A stretch of 64,000 bases of DNA, from the NCBI RefSeq assembly GCF_903815225.1, contig NZ_LR813084.1, forward strand, positions 786,501 through 850,500, given 5' to 3'. The notes under the pieces are model-generated. The model did no database searches, had not been told where the DNA came from, and worked only from the letters and a program-made list of their open reading frames with translations. Source of the stretch: Delftia tsuruhatensis. GTDB lineage: Bacteria; Pseudomonadota; Gammaproteobacteria; Burkholderiales; Burkholderiaceae_C. Below, piece by piece: positions 44,701 to 51,960 of the stretch; positions within the stretch are counted from its first letter, which is position 1, and every line of letters begins with the position of its first letter. Position numbers and translations under genes: made by a program.

Positions 44701-44907
44701 GTGGTGCCGCTGGCGCTGGCCTCGGGCGCGGGTGCGTCCAGCCAGGCGGCCATCGGCATCGGCGTGATCGGCGGCATGCTGTCGGCCACGCTGCTGGGGG
44801 TGGTGTTCGTGCCCGTCTTCTTCGTCTGGGTGCTGTCCCTGTTCCGGCGCAAGGCGCCAGCCGCCGCCCATTCCGCCTTGCAGGCTCCAGCCACCGCCAT
44901 CGAATGA
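41758..44907 (+). CDS. RND efflux inner-membrane transporter (HAE1 family)
   Basis: A 1049-residue proton-driven multidrug transporter of the AcrB/MexB family. It begins MSKFFISRPNFAWVVAIFIM. TM4 carries adjacent Asp409-Asp410 in VDDAIVVVENVERIM, needed for proton relay. The second half repeats the fold (LAAKNAILIVEFAKDLHAQG in TM10 region). Standard length. Exports hydrophobic or amphipathic compounds with the adaptor and the outer-membrane channel encoded on either side. The stop overlaps the next start. Confidence 0.95.
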   Translation: MSKFFISRPNFAWVVAIFIMLAGLLAIPALPVAQFPNVAPPQISITATYPGASATTVMESVTSVIEEELNGTKGLLYFDSSSGSTGQAEITATFAPGTEPALAQVEVQNRIKKAEARLPASVMQMGLQVEQASANFLMIYSLTYKEGGGERSEVALSDYAVRNINNEIRRIPGVGKVQFFAADVAMRVWVDPRKLLGYGLSVADVNAAIAAQNAQVPAGSFGGTPAGPDQELSATIAVKGTLASPEEFGQIVLRARADGSVVRLADVARLEIGQLDYSFSSREDGRQGVAAAVQLAPGANALQTAQAVKARLAELSQNFPADIQYSVPYDTSRFVEVAIGKVIQTLVEAVVLVFLVMWLFLQNLRYTLIPTIVVPVCLAGTLGVMYALGFSVNMMTMFGMVLAIGILVDDAIVVVENVERIMAEEGLSPLAATVKAMQQVSGAIVGITLVLVAVFLPLAFMSGSVGVIYRQFSLSLAVSILFSGLLALTFTPALCATLLKPVAKGHHEEKKGFFGWFNRRFAALTARFDILNQRLVRRAGRCMLVYAAIVGVLGVAYTRMPESFVPYEDMGYYIVGVQLPPGATTARTKAMVQDMEQYIASRPATAHAEFLMGYSFSGMGQNAALAFVTLKDWSVRGAGQASWDEVQAFNQRFASLSDGTVMALDPPSIDGLGNSGGFALRLQDRANLGREALTAARDQLLAKANASPIIAYAMMENLEDAPQLRLDIDRRKAQAQGVEFSAINTALSTAYGSAVINEFPNAGRLQRVVVQADTQARAQPEDLLRLHVPNASGQQVPLSSFATVRWESGPVQISRYNGYPAFRISGDARPGHTTGEAMAELERIMTEMPRGIGYEWTALSFQERAAGAQAPKLFALAIVVVFLLLVALYESWSIPAAVMLIVPIGALGSVLATSAVGLSNDVYFKVGLITIIGLAAKNAILIVEFAKDLHAQGHSLMDAALQAARQRFRPIVMTSLAFILGVVPLALASGAGASSQAAIGIGVIGGMLSATLLGVVFVPVFFVWVLSLFRRKAPAAAHSALQAPATAIE

Positions 44908-46337
44908 GTGCCATGTCCATGTCCTTCTTCCCCCGCGCCCTGTGCGCCCTCGCCGCCGGCCTGGTGCTGGCGGGCTGCTCGCTCGCACCGGTCCATCACC
45001 GCCCGGATGCCCCCATCCCCACGCAATGGCCCCGCGAGGAGGCCGCGCTCACGCTGTCATCGGCCGCCGCCACGCTGGACTGGAACGGTTTCATCGCCGA
45101 CGAGCGGCTGCGCCATATCGTGGACCTGGCCCAGTCCAACAACCGGGACCTGCGCCAGGCCCTGCTCAACGTGGAGGCGGCGCGCGCCATGTACCAGATA
45201 CAGCGCGCCGACCGGCTGCCTGGCGTGGGCCTGCAGGCCGGCGGCACGCGCCAGCGGCTGCCGGGCGACCTGAGCGCCTCCGGCCAGCCGCAGGTGCAAG
45301 GCAACTGGCAGGCTGGCGTGGGGCTGGCCGCCTTCGAGCTGGACCTGTTCGGCCGCGTGCGCAACCTGTCCGAGGCGGCGCTGGGCGAATACCTGGCCAC
45401 CGAAGAGGCGGCACGCGCCGCCAGGATCAGCCTGGGCGCGGAGGTGGTGCAGGCCTACCTGGCCCGTGACGGCGCGATGCGTCACCTGCAGCTGGCCAGG
45501 AGCACACTGCAAAGCCGGGAGGCGTCGCTGCGCCTGACCGGTGAGCGGCGCAAGGCGGGCGCGGCCACCGCCCTGGATCATCAGGAAGCGCTGGGACTGG
45601 CGGCCCAGGCCCGTGCCGACCTGGAGCGCGGCGAACGCGAGCTGCGCCAGGCCGGCAATGCCCTGCTGCTGCTCACGGGCGTCACCGACCTGTCTCCGTA
45701 CCTGCCCGAGCAGCCGGCCCAGGCCCCCTTGCTGCTGCAGGACATCTCGGCCGGAACACCTTCGGAGCTGCTCATCCACCGCCCCGACATCCAGGCGGCC
45801 GAGCACCGGCTGCGCGCGCGCAGCGCGGACATCGGCGCCGCGCGCGCGGCGTTCTTCCCGCGCATCTCCCTGACCGGTTTTCTGGGCTCGTCCAGCGCCG
45901 AGCTGTCCGATCTCTTCCGCTCGGGCCAGCGCGCCTGGTCGTTCTCGCCCCAGGTCACGCTGCCCCTGTTCGATGGGGGGCGCAACCGTGCCAACCTCGA
46001 CCTGGCCGCGGTGCGCAAGGACATGGCGGTGGCCGCCTACGAGCAGACCGTTCAGACCGCGTTCCGCGAAGTGGCCGACGCCCTGGCCGCCACGGACACG
46101 CTGCGGCGCGAGGAAGCCGCGCGCCTGGCGCTGCTGGACAGCAGCCGCCAGGCCCTGCGGCTGGCCGAGGCACGCTACCGCGCCGGCGTGGACGACCATC
46201 TGCGCTATCTGGATGCCCAGCGCAGCGCCTTCGCCAACGAGGGGGCCTACATCGACACCGTGACCCGGCGCCAGGTTGCGCTGGCCCAGCTGTTCCGCGC
46301 GCTGGGCGGCGGCTGGAGCGCTTGCGGGCCGCTGTGA
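44904..46337 (+). CDS. RND outer-membrane channel lipoprotein (NodT/OprM family)
   Basis: A 477-residue TolC-like outer-membrane factor. Lipobox LAGC at Cys25 (GLVLAGCSLAPVHHRP). Two OEP repeats: QSNNRDLRQALLNVEAARAM and then IGAARAAFFPRISLTGFLGS, with EQTVQTAFREVADALAATDT. ATGA overlap with the transporter stop indicates coupling. Completes the tripartite pump. Confidence 0.92.
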   Translation: MSAMSMSFFPRALCALAAGLVLAGCSLAPVHHRPDAPIPTQWPREEAALTLSSAAATLDWNGFIADERLRHIVDLAQSNNRDLRQALLNVEAARAMYQIQRADRLPGVGLQAGGTRQRLPGDLSASGQPQVQGNWQAGVGLAAFELDLFGRVRNLSEAALGEYLATEEAARAARISLGAEVVQAYLARDGAMRHLQLARSTLQSREASLRLTGERRKAGAATALDHQEALGLAAQARADLERGERELRQAGNALLLLTGVTDLSPYLPEQPAQAPLLLQDISAGTPSELLIHRPDIQAAEHRLRARSADIGAARAAFFPRISLTGFLGSSSAELSDLFRSGQRAWSFSPQVTLPLFDGGRNRANLDLAAVRKDMAVAAYEQTVQTAFREVADALAATDTLRREEAARLALLDSSRQALRLAEARYRAGVDDHLRYLDAQRSAFANEGAYIDTVTRRQVALAQLFRALGGGWSACGPL

Positions 46338-46350
46338 ATCCGCAGGGGCC

Positions 46351-46947
46351 TCAGAGCGCCCCGAACACCTCGGGCAAGGCGGCTTCGCGCGGCATGCCGC
46401 CATAGGCCTTGACGCTGCCTGCCTCCTGCAGCACCACGATGCCCGGCGTTCCGCGAAAGCCCAGCGACAGCATGAGCTTGTGGTGGTCGTCGAGCGCCTT
46501 GCGCATGTCGGGGCCGACGCTGAAGGCAGGCGCGATGCCGCCCTGGCCGGCCTTTTTCTCATGCTCCAGCAGGGCGGCCGCGCGGTCCGGTGCCTGCAGG
46601 ATGGCGGCTGCCTTGGTGGCGCTGTCGTCCCGGATCACGCCGACCAGGATGTGGCGCAACTGCACCTTGCCCGCATCCACCCAGGGGCGTGCGGCCTCCC
46701 AGAACTTGTGGCAGTACTTGCAGTTGGGGTCGGTGAAGGTATAGATCACGCGCGGTGCCTCGGCCTTGCCGTCGCGCACCCAGGTGGTGGCCTCCAGCTG
46801 TGACCGGACCTTGTCGTCCGCGGCCCTGGCGGCAGCGGACGGTGCCGCACGGGTCACTGCAGCTCCTTCCGCGGCGGCTGCCCATCCTGCCGCCAGAAAC
46901 AGGCTGGCAGCCAGGGTTGCAGAAACTGCGGTGCGTTGAAAAGGCAT
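46351..46947 (-). CDS. dsbG: DsbG/DsbC-like periplasmic thiol:disulfide protein
   Basis: A 198-residue exported thioredoxin-fold protein. Signal peptide (ATLAASLFLAAGWAAAA), active site CKYC at residues 76-79 within YTFTDPNCKYCHKFW, and a cis-proline loop GFRGTPGIVV. The DPNCKYC form matches DsbG-type proteins, which protect or isomerise single cysteines. It is shorter than classical DsbG and lacks most of the N-terminal dimerisation domain. Convergent with the RND channel gene and not obviously linked to it. Confidence 0.78.
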   Translation of the reverse strand: MPFQRTAVSATLAASLFLAAGWAAAAEGAAVTRAAPSAAARAADDKVRSQLEATTWVRDGKAEAPRVIYTFTDPNCKYCHKFWEAARPWVDAGKVQLRHILVGVIRDDSATKAAAILQAPDRAAALLEHEKKAGQGGIAPAFSVGPDMRKALDDHHKLMLSLGFRGTPGIVVLQEAGSVKAYGGMPREAALPEVFGAL

Positions 46948-47128
46948 GGAAACTCCTTGGATCGGCCGAATGAATGAGGGGGTAGCGCCGCGCGGCAGGC
47001 GTGCAACACCGGGTGCTGTGGGAACAGCGGCGGGAGATGTGATTCAGTGTGCCCGCGCTGCGTTCCCTCGGTCCCGGAAATCGCTGACGCAAGTCTTCCC
47101 CGCTACGGCATTGTCGGCCCGAGGGGGC

Positions 47129-47911
47129 TCAGCGTGGCGATCGTGACGGCGCCTTCAGGAGGAATTCCTTCAGGTTGGCCACCTGGGCCTTTTCGAAAAG
47201 CCGCGCCTTGTAGGTCAGCACGGTGGTGGGCGATATCTGCAGGGCGCGGGCGGTTTCCTTGGCGGTGCGGCCTTGCCACAGAAGCTCCGCCACCTGGCGT
47301 TCGCGGGTGGACAGGGAGCCCATCCCGGACAGCGGTTCCGTCAGCGGCGTGGGCTGCGCCCCCACGATCTCGCCATGGCGCTGTGCCAGTGCGATCAGCA
47401 ACGGGGCGCAGCAGTGCAGCAGGGTGGTGGTGTCGCCGGACACCGCATGCGAGAAGTACAGGTTCACATAGCAGGCATGACCTTCCCAGAATCCCAGCAG
47501 GGAGATCTTGCTCGCAAAGCCCGGCTTCTCGAACAGTTCCTGGCGGTACTCCGTGTCGCGGATGCTCTGCGAAGACAAGGCCGTCAGGTGGACCTGCGAG
47601 GCGCGGTCCCGGGCGTGATCCCGGGTGCCGTGGCAGACCCGCTCGTAGTTGGGGTCGCGCAGGTACAGGCGGTCGACATAGACGTCCGTGGTCCATTCGA
47701 TCATCGATTGATCGCGCAGGCTGGCGCAGCGCGCATAGCCGATGCGACCGCCGCGGTCGTAGCGCAGATGGGTGAGGTGATCGGCGCCCACGGCGTCATG
47801 CAGTCCCCGCAGCAACGTGGCATGGAACGTGGGCCGTCCCAGTTCACGCACGGCCTCGGGGGTCAGGGCGTTGCGTGCCGGCGTGGGAATGACCGGCTCA
47901 TGGGTCTCCAT
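47129..47911 (-). CDS. LuxR family transcriptional regulator (solo)
   Basis: A 260-residue regulator. The N-terminal part (FHATLLRGLHDAVGADHLTH, YVDRLYLRDPNYERVC) resembles autoinducer-binding-like domains. The C-terminal LuxR HTH reads LSTRERQVAELLWQGRTAKE, TARALQISPTTVLTYKARLF. AGGAG before the ATG at 47911 decides the start over 47944. No luxI-type synthase is in the window. It diverges from the aromatic monooxygenase operon with a strong dyad in between, so it probably senses a catabolic substrate or signal and controls that operon. Confidence 0.82.
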   Translation of the reverse strand: METHEPVIPTPARNALTPEAVRELGRPTFHATLLRGLHDAVGADHLTHLRYDRGGRIGYARCASLRDQSMIEWTTDVYVDRLYLRDPNYERVCHGTRDHARDRASQVHLTALSSQSIRDTEYRQELFEKPGFASKISLLGFWEGHACYVNLYFSHAVSGDTTTLLHCCAPLLIALAQRHGEIVGAQPTPLTEPLSGMGSLSTRERQVAELLWQGRTAKETARALQISPTTVLTYKARLFEKAQVANLKEFLLKAPSRSPR

Positions 47912-47991
47912 CTTCTGTACTCCTGTTGGCCGTGATGCTTGCACAGGCGGCGTGTCGTCATTCGATAGGACAGACGGTGTACGCGCGGACT

Positions 47992-48017
47992 TCTAGAGTG
48001 GTCTCACCCACTATAGA
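47992..48017. promoter_or_regulatory. 10-6-10 dyad operator between luxR-like and monooxygenase genes
   Basis: TCTAGAGTGG (47992-48001) and CCACTATAGA (48008-48017) form an inverted repeat matching at nine of ten positions around a six-base centre. The right arm contains a -10-like TATAGA 25 bases before the monooxygenase ATG. A LuxR-family dimer is the natural candidate binder. The overlap with the -10 suggests repression or autoregulation more than class II activation. Confidence 0.6.
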
Positions 48018-48041
48018 ACGCCGCTATCGGACGGTCCATCG

Positions 48042-49676
48042 ATGCAACAACTACCTGTCTATCCATACAGACGGCCACGGGAACTCGATGTCGCACGGGC
48101 CGAGCCCCATCCGGTCGCCATCGTCGGCGCGGGCCTGAGCGGACTGACGGCCGCGCTCGACCTGGCGCGGCGCGGCGTGCGCGTCGTGGTGCTGGACGAC
48201 GACAACACCGTGGGCGTGCGCGGCCTGGCCTCGCGCGGCATGGTCTGGGCACAGCGCACGCTGGACATCTTCGAGCGGCTAGGCGTGGCCGGCGCGGTCG
48301 TGTCCAAGGGCGTGCGCTGGAACCTCGGGCGCGTGCTGTGCCGGGACGAGGCCGTCACCTGCTTTCGCCTGCAGGAGCAGCCCGATGTCCGCCACAACGG
48401 CTTCGCCAACCTTCAGCAGTACTACGTCGAGAAATTCCTGGTCGAGGCCTTGCAGCGCGAACCCCTGGCCGAGTTGCGCTGGCTCAACCAGGTCCAGGCG
48501 GTCAAGCCGCTGGGCGACTGCGTGGAACTGCAAGTGGCCACGCCCGACGGCGGCTACCGCACCCGGGCGCAATGGGTGCTGGCCTGCGACGGCGCCCACA
48601 GCGGCGTGCGCACTGCGCTGGGCCTTCAGCCGCAGGTGTATGACCGCACCGAGGACCGCTGGATCATCATCGACATCGTGCTGCGCACAGGCCGGTGGCC
48701 CGAGGAGCGCTGGACCTGGCTGGATGCCGGCGCCAATGGCGGGCGCGCCGTGTGGCGCCACAAGATGGCGGACGACACCTGGCGCCTGGACTTCCAGCTG
48801 GCCCCCGGCGAGGACGCTGGCGTCGCCACCACCGAGGCCGCCATGCGTGCCCGCGTGGCGCGGCTGGTGGGCGAGGGCGTGGACTTCGACATTGCCTGGT
48901 CCGGCGCCTGGAGCTACCGCCATGAATGCCTGGAGCAGATGCGCAGCGGCCGCGTGTTCTTCGTCGGCGACGCGGCCCACCTTGTCGCGCCCTTTGGGGC
49001 ACGCGGCGGCAACGGCGGCATCCAGGATGCCGACAACCTGGGCTGGAAGCTGGCGCTGCACTTGCAGGGCCAGGCCGGCGACGTACTCATCGACAGCTAC
49101 GCCCATGAACGCAGGCATGCGGCGCTGGAGAACATCCGCCAGGCCCGCCGCGCCGCGCGCTTTGTGCATCCGGGTCCGCAGGCCTCGGCCGCGCTGTGGC
49201 GCGAGGCCATCATCGCGCTGGCCCCGTCGCATGACTGGGCGGCCCGCATGGTCAATACCGGGCGGCTGTGCATGCCGGCCGTCTATCCGGCTTCCCGCCT
49301 GGTGCGCAGCGGGACGGCGCTTGCCGGCATGGCCTTGCCGAACGTGGTGCTGCGGCGCGAAGCGGCCGGCGCGGTCTCACTGCACGCGCTTCTGGGCCCC
49401 TGGTTCACCGCCCTGGTCATGGACGATGAGCCACCGCCCTGGCGGCCCTCGCATCCGCTGCTGCAGTGGGTGGCCGTGGGCCGGCACTGCGATGGCGCAG
49501 GGCGCGCCGCGCTGCGGCGCCAGTTGCAGTCCCGGGCCGGCGAGGGTGCGGCCGTCTGGCTGATCCGGCCCGACCAGCATGTGATGGCCGTGGTGGCCGC
49601 CGATGCGCTGCACACCATCGGCGAATGGCTGCACGCCGCCCTGGGGCAGGAAGACAGCGTTCGCGAGGAGGCCTGA
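48042..49676 (+). CDS. FAD-dependent aromatic monooxygenase (MhpA-like)
   Basis: A 544-residue class A flavoprotein hydroxylase. FAD-binding GxGxxG at residues 29-34 (VAIVGAGLSGLTAALDLARR), the DG motif in LACDGAHSGVR, and the GD motif VFFVGDAAHLVAPFGARGGN (about 305-325). The closest familiar relatives hydroxylate phenylpropionates or phenols with NAD(P)H and O2. The substrate is unknown. First gene of an operon with a small protein, an MBL-fold protein, a FAH protein and a transporter. Confidence 0.85.
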   Translation: MQQLPVYPYRRPRELDVARAEPHPVAIVGAGLSGLTAALDLARRGVRVVVLDDDNTVGVRGLASRGMVWAQRTLDIFERLGVAGAVVSKGVRWNLGRVLCRDEAVTCFRLQEQPDVRHNGFANLQQYYVEKFLVEALQREPLAELRWLNQVQAVKPLGDCVELQVATPDGGYRTRAQWVLACDGAHSGVRTALGLQPQVYDRTEDRWIIIDIVLRTGRWPEERWTWLDAGANGGRAVWRHKMADDTWRLDFQLAPGEDAGVATTEAAMRARVARLVGEGVDFDIAWSGAWSYRHECLEQMRSGRVFFVGDAAHLVAPFGARGGNGGIQDADNLGWKLALHLQGQAGDVLIDSYAHERRHAALENIRQARRAARFVHPGPQASAALWREAIIALAPSHDWAARMVNTGRLCMPAVYPASRLVRSGTALAGMALPNVVLRREAAGAVSLHALLGPWFTALVMDDEPPPWRPSHPLLQWVAVGRHCDGAGRAALRRQLQSRAGEGAAVWLIRPDQHVMAVVAADALHTIGEWLHAALGQEDSVREEA

Positions 49677-49679
49677 CCC

Positions 49680-49880
49680 ATGCCCGCCACCCAGCCCCAG
49701 CTCGACGACCTGCTCGAACACCTGATCGCCCTGACCGATGTGCCCGACCCCGCCGTGCAGCGCGACCGGCTGGCGCGCCTGGTGCTGCTGCTGGCCGAGC
49801 GCGTGGGCGATCCCGCCGCCGTGCAGGCAGCCATCGGCGAAGCCATGCGCGGGCAGGCATTGGCCCTGGCCATCGCCTGA
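49680..49880 (+). CDS. 66-residue helical protein in the catabolic operon
   Basis: Starts three bases after the monooxygenase stop. MPATQPQLDDLLEHLIALTD, then DPAVQRDRLARLVLLLAERV and a second short helix (AVQAAIGEAMRGQALALAIA). Entirely helical in appearance, no Cys, no export signal. No family recognised. Position suggests a small subunit or stabiliser for one of the enzymes. Confidence 0.6.
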   Translation: MPATQPQLDDLLEHLIALTDVPDPAVQRDRLARLVLLLAERVGDPAAVQAAIGEAMRGQALALAIA

Positions 49881-49927
49881 GCACGCCACCCCCCCCCTTC
49901 TTCACCCCACCGCCTGCAGGAACCCCC

Positions 49928-50890
49928 ATGAACCGCAAAGCCTTCGCCTCCCATGCCGACCTGGCCGACAGGAAGATCACCTTCGAACGCCTGTCCGACA
50001 ACGCCTATGCCTATACCGCCGAGGGCGACCCCAACTCCGGCGTGATCATCGGCGACGACAGCGTGATGGTCATCGACGCCACGGCCACGCCCGCCATGGC
50101 GCAGGGCCTGATCCGCGCCATCCGCTCGGTCACCGACAAGCCGATACGCCATGTGCTGCTCACGCATTACCACGCGGTGCGCGTGCTGGGGGCCTCGGCC
50201 TATGCGGCCGAGGGCGCCGTCAACGTGTTCGCCAGCCAGGGCACGCGGGAGCTGATCGCCGAGCGCGGGCAGGCCGACATGGACTCCGAGATCGGCCGCT
50301 TTCCCCGGCTGTTCCAGTCGGCCGAAACCATTCCGGGCCTGACCTGGCCGACCGTGGTCTTCGAGCGCGCGCTGACCCTGTTCCTGGGCACCCTCGAAGT
50401 GCGGCTGATGCACCTGGGCGCGGGCCATACCCGGGGCGACACCATCGCCTGGATTCCTGCGCAGGGCATCTGCTTTTCGGGCGACCTGGTGGAGTTCAAT
50501 GCCGGCGTCTACACCGGCGACGCCCACCTGGCGCAGTGGCCCGCCACGCTGGACGCGCTGCAGGCCCTGCAGCCTGCACAACTGGTGCCGGGCCGGGGGC
50601 CGGCGCTGCGCACGCCGCAGGACAGCCTCGCCGCCATCGACTACACGCGGCGCTGGGTGCAGACCCTGTACCGCTGCGCGCAGGACGGCGTGCGCGCCGG
50701 CCAGTCGCTGCGCGAGGTCTATGCCGCCACGCGCCGCGCCATGGACCCCGAATTCGGCCAGGTCTTCATCTACGAGCACTGCATCCCGTTCGACGTCTCG
50801 CGCGCCTACGACGAGGCCAGCGGCATTGCGCAGCCGCGCATATGGACCGCCGAGCGCGACCGCGAGATGTGGGCCGCCCTCAACGACTGA
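49928..50890 (+). CDS. MBL-fold protein with only one intact metal site
   Basis: A 320-residue metallo-beta-lactamase-fold protein. The usual HxHxDH is HYHAVR: His80 and His82 are kept, but the Asp and His of metal site 2 are Val84 and Arg85. GHTRGD keeps His167, and CFSGDLVEF keeps Asp186. The last ligand, normally His in PGHG, is Arg223 in LVPGRGP. So site 1 is intact and the three site-2-specific ligands are all replaced. Probably a hydrolase with one metal ion, or a non-hydrolytic family member, acting in the same pathway as the flanking monooxygenase and FAH protein. Confidence 0.78.
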   Translation: MNRKAFASHADLADRKITFERLSDNAYAYTAEGDPNSGVIIGDDSVMVIDATATPAMAQGLIRAIRSVTDKPIRHVLLTHYHAVRVLGASAYAAEGAVNVFASQGTRELIAERGQADMDSEIGRFPRLFQSAETIPGLTWPTVVFERALTLFLGTLEVRLMHLGAGHTRGDTIAWIPAQGICFSGDLVEFNAGVYTGDAHLAQWPATLDALQALQPAQLVPGRGPALRTPQDSLAAIDYTRRWVQTLYRCAQDGVRAGQSLREVYAATRRAMDPEFGQVFIYEHCIPFDVSRAYDEASGIAQPRIWTAERDREMWAALND

Positions 50891-50906
50891 AGAAAAGGAG
50901 TCTTCC

Positions 50907-51890
50907 ATGAAACTCGCCACCCTCAGGAACGCCAGCCGCGACGGCTGCCTTGCCGTCGTCAGCCGCGACCTGCGGCGCATGCGCACCGTGCCCGAACTGG
51001 CCGCCACGATGCAGCAGGCGCTGGACCGCTGGGACGACGTGCTGCCCGGCCTGCGCGCGCAGTACGAGGCGCTGAACGCAGGCGCCGGGCCTGCACGGCC
51101 CTTCGATCCCCGGCACTGCGCCGCGCCGCTGCCGCGCGCCTACCAGTGGCTGGATGCCTCCTCCTACCTCAACCACGTGGACCTCACGCGCCGCGCGCGC
51201 GGCGGCGAGATGCCGCCGTCCTTCCTGGTCGATCCGGTGATGTACCAGGGCGGCTCCGACGACTTCATGGGGCCGTGCGACGACATCGTGGCGGCCAGCG
51301 AGGAACTGGGCGTGGACCTGGAGGCCGAGGTCGCCGTGGTGACGGGCGACGTGCCACTGGGCGTCGATGCCCAGGCCGCGCTCGGCCATGTGCGCCTGCT
51401 GGGCCTGGTCAATGACATCACGCTGCGCAATCTGGTCGTGCCCGAACTGGCCAAGGGTTTTGGCTTTGTTCAATCCAAGCCGGCCTCGGCGCTGTCGCCC
51501 GTGCTCGTCACGCCCGATGAACTGGGTGCGCATTGGCATGGCGGCAAGCTGCACCGCGCCATGGAGGTCTGGCTCAACGGCCGCCAGATCGGCTGCCCGC
51601 AGGCCGGCGAGGAAATGCAGTTCCACTTCGGCCAGCTGATCGCCCACGCGGCCCGCACGCGCCGGCTGGTGGCCGGCACCGTGCTGGGCAGCGGCACCGT
51701 CTCCAACCGCAGCGATGTGGTCGGCGTGTGCTGCCTGGTCGAAGCCCGCGTGCGCGAGCAGCTGCGCGAGGGCTGCATGCGCACGCCCTTCCTGCGGCAC
51801 GGCGACCGCGTGCGCATCGAGATGCGCGACGGTGACGGCGCCAGCCTCTTCGGCGCCATCGAGCAGGTGGTGCGGATCGGCGGGGCATGA
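50907..51890 (+). CDS. Fumarylacetoacetate hydrolase family protein
   Basis: A 327-residue protein with an FAH N-terminal domain (residues 1-75) and a catalytic core: PRAYQWLDASSYLNHVDLTR, GVDLEAEVAVVTGDVPLGVD (acidic metal ligands), LVVPELAKGFGFVQSKPASA and VLGSGTVSNRSDVVG. Family enzymes cleave C-C bonds of acylpyruvates with Mg2+ in the late steps of aromatic degradation. AAAAGGAG eight bases before the ATG fixes the start. Fourth gene of the operon. Confidence 0.87.
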   Translation: MKLATLRNASRDGCLAVVSRDLRRMRTVPELAATMQQALDRWDDVLPGLRAQYEALNAGAGPARPFDPRHCAAPLPRAYQWLDASSYLNHVDLTRRARGGEMPPSFLVDPVMYQGGSDDFMGPCDDIVAASEELGVDLEAEVAVVTGDVPLGVDAQAALGHVRLLGLVNDITLRNLVVPELAKGFGFVQSKPASALSPVLVTPDELGAHWHGGKLHRAMEVWLNGRQIGCPQAGEEMQFHFGQLIAHAARTRRLVAGTVLGSGTVSNRSDVVGVCCLVEARVREQLREGCMRTPFLRHGDRVRIEMRDGDGASLFGAIEQVVRIGGA

Positions 51891-51960
51891 GGCCGCCTCC
51901 CACCCGGACAGGCCCCAGGCCGGCGCAGACCGGTCCCATTCAAACGCCAAGGAGACAAGC

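Noticed and set aside
41593..44988. 1131-codon minus-strand open frame
   Set aside because: Antisense to the RND transporter; rich in His, Gln, Gly and Arg with no family motif.
47129..48041. Quorum-sensing pair
   Set aside because: The LuxR-type protein has no luxI-type synthase gene nearby in the window, so a complete quorum-sensing system is not supported.
49466..49927. In-frame upstream extension of the MBL-fold gene
   Set aside because: It overlaps the monooxygenase and the 66-residue gene; the ATG at 49928 gives the normal family N-terminus.
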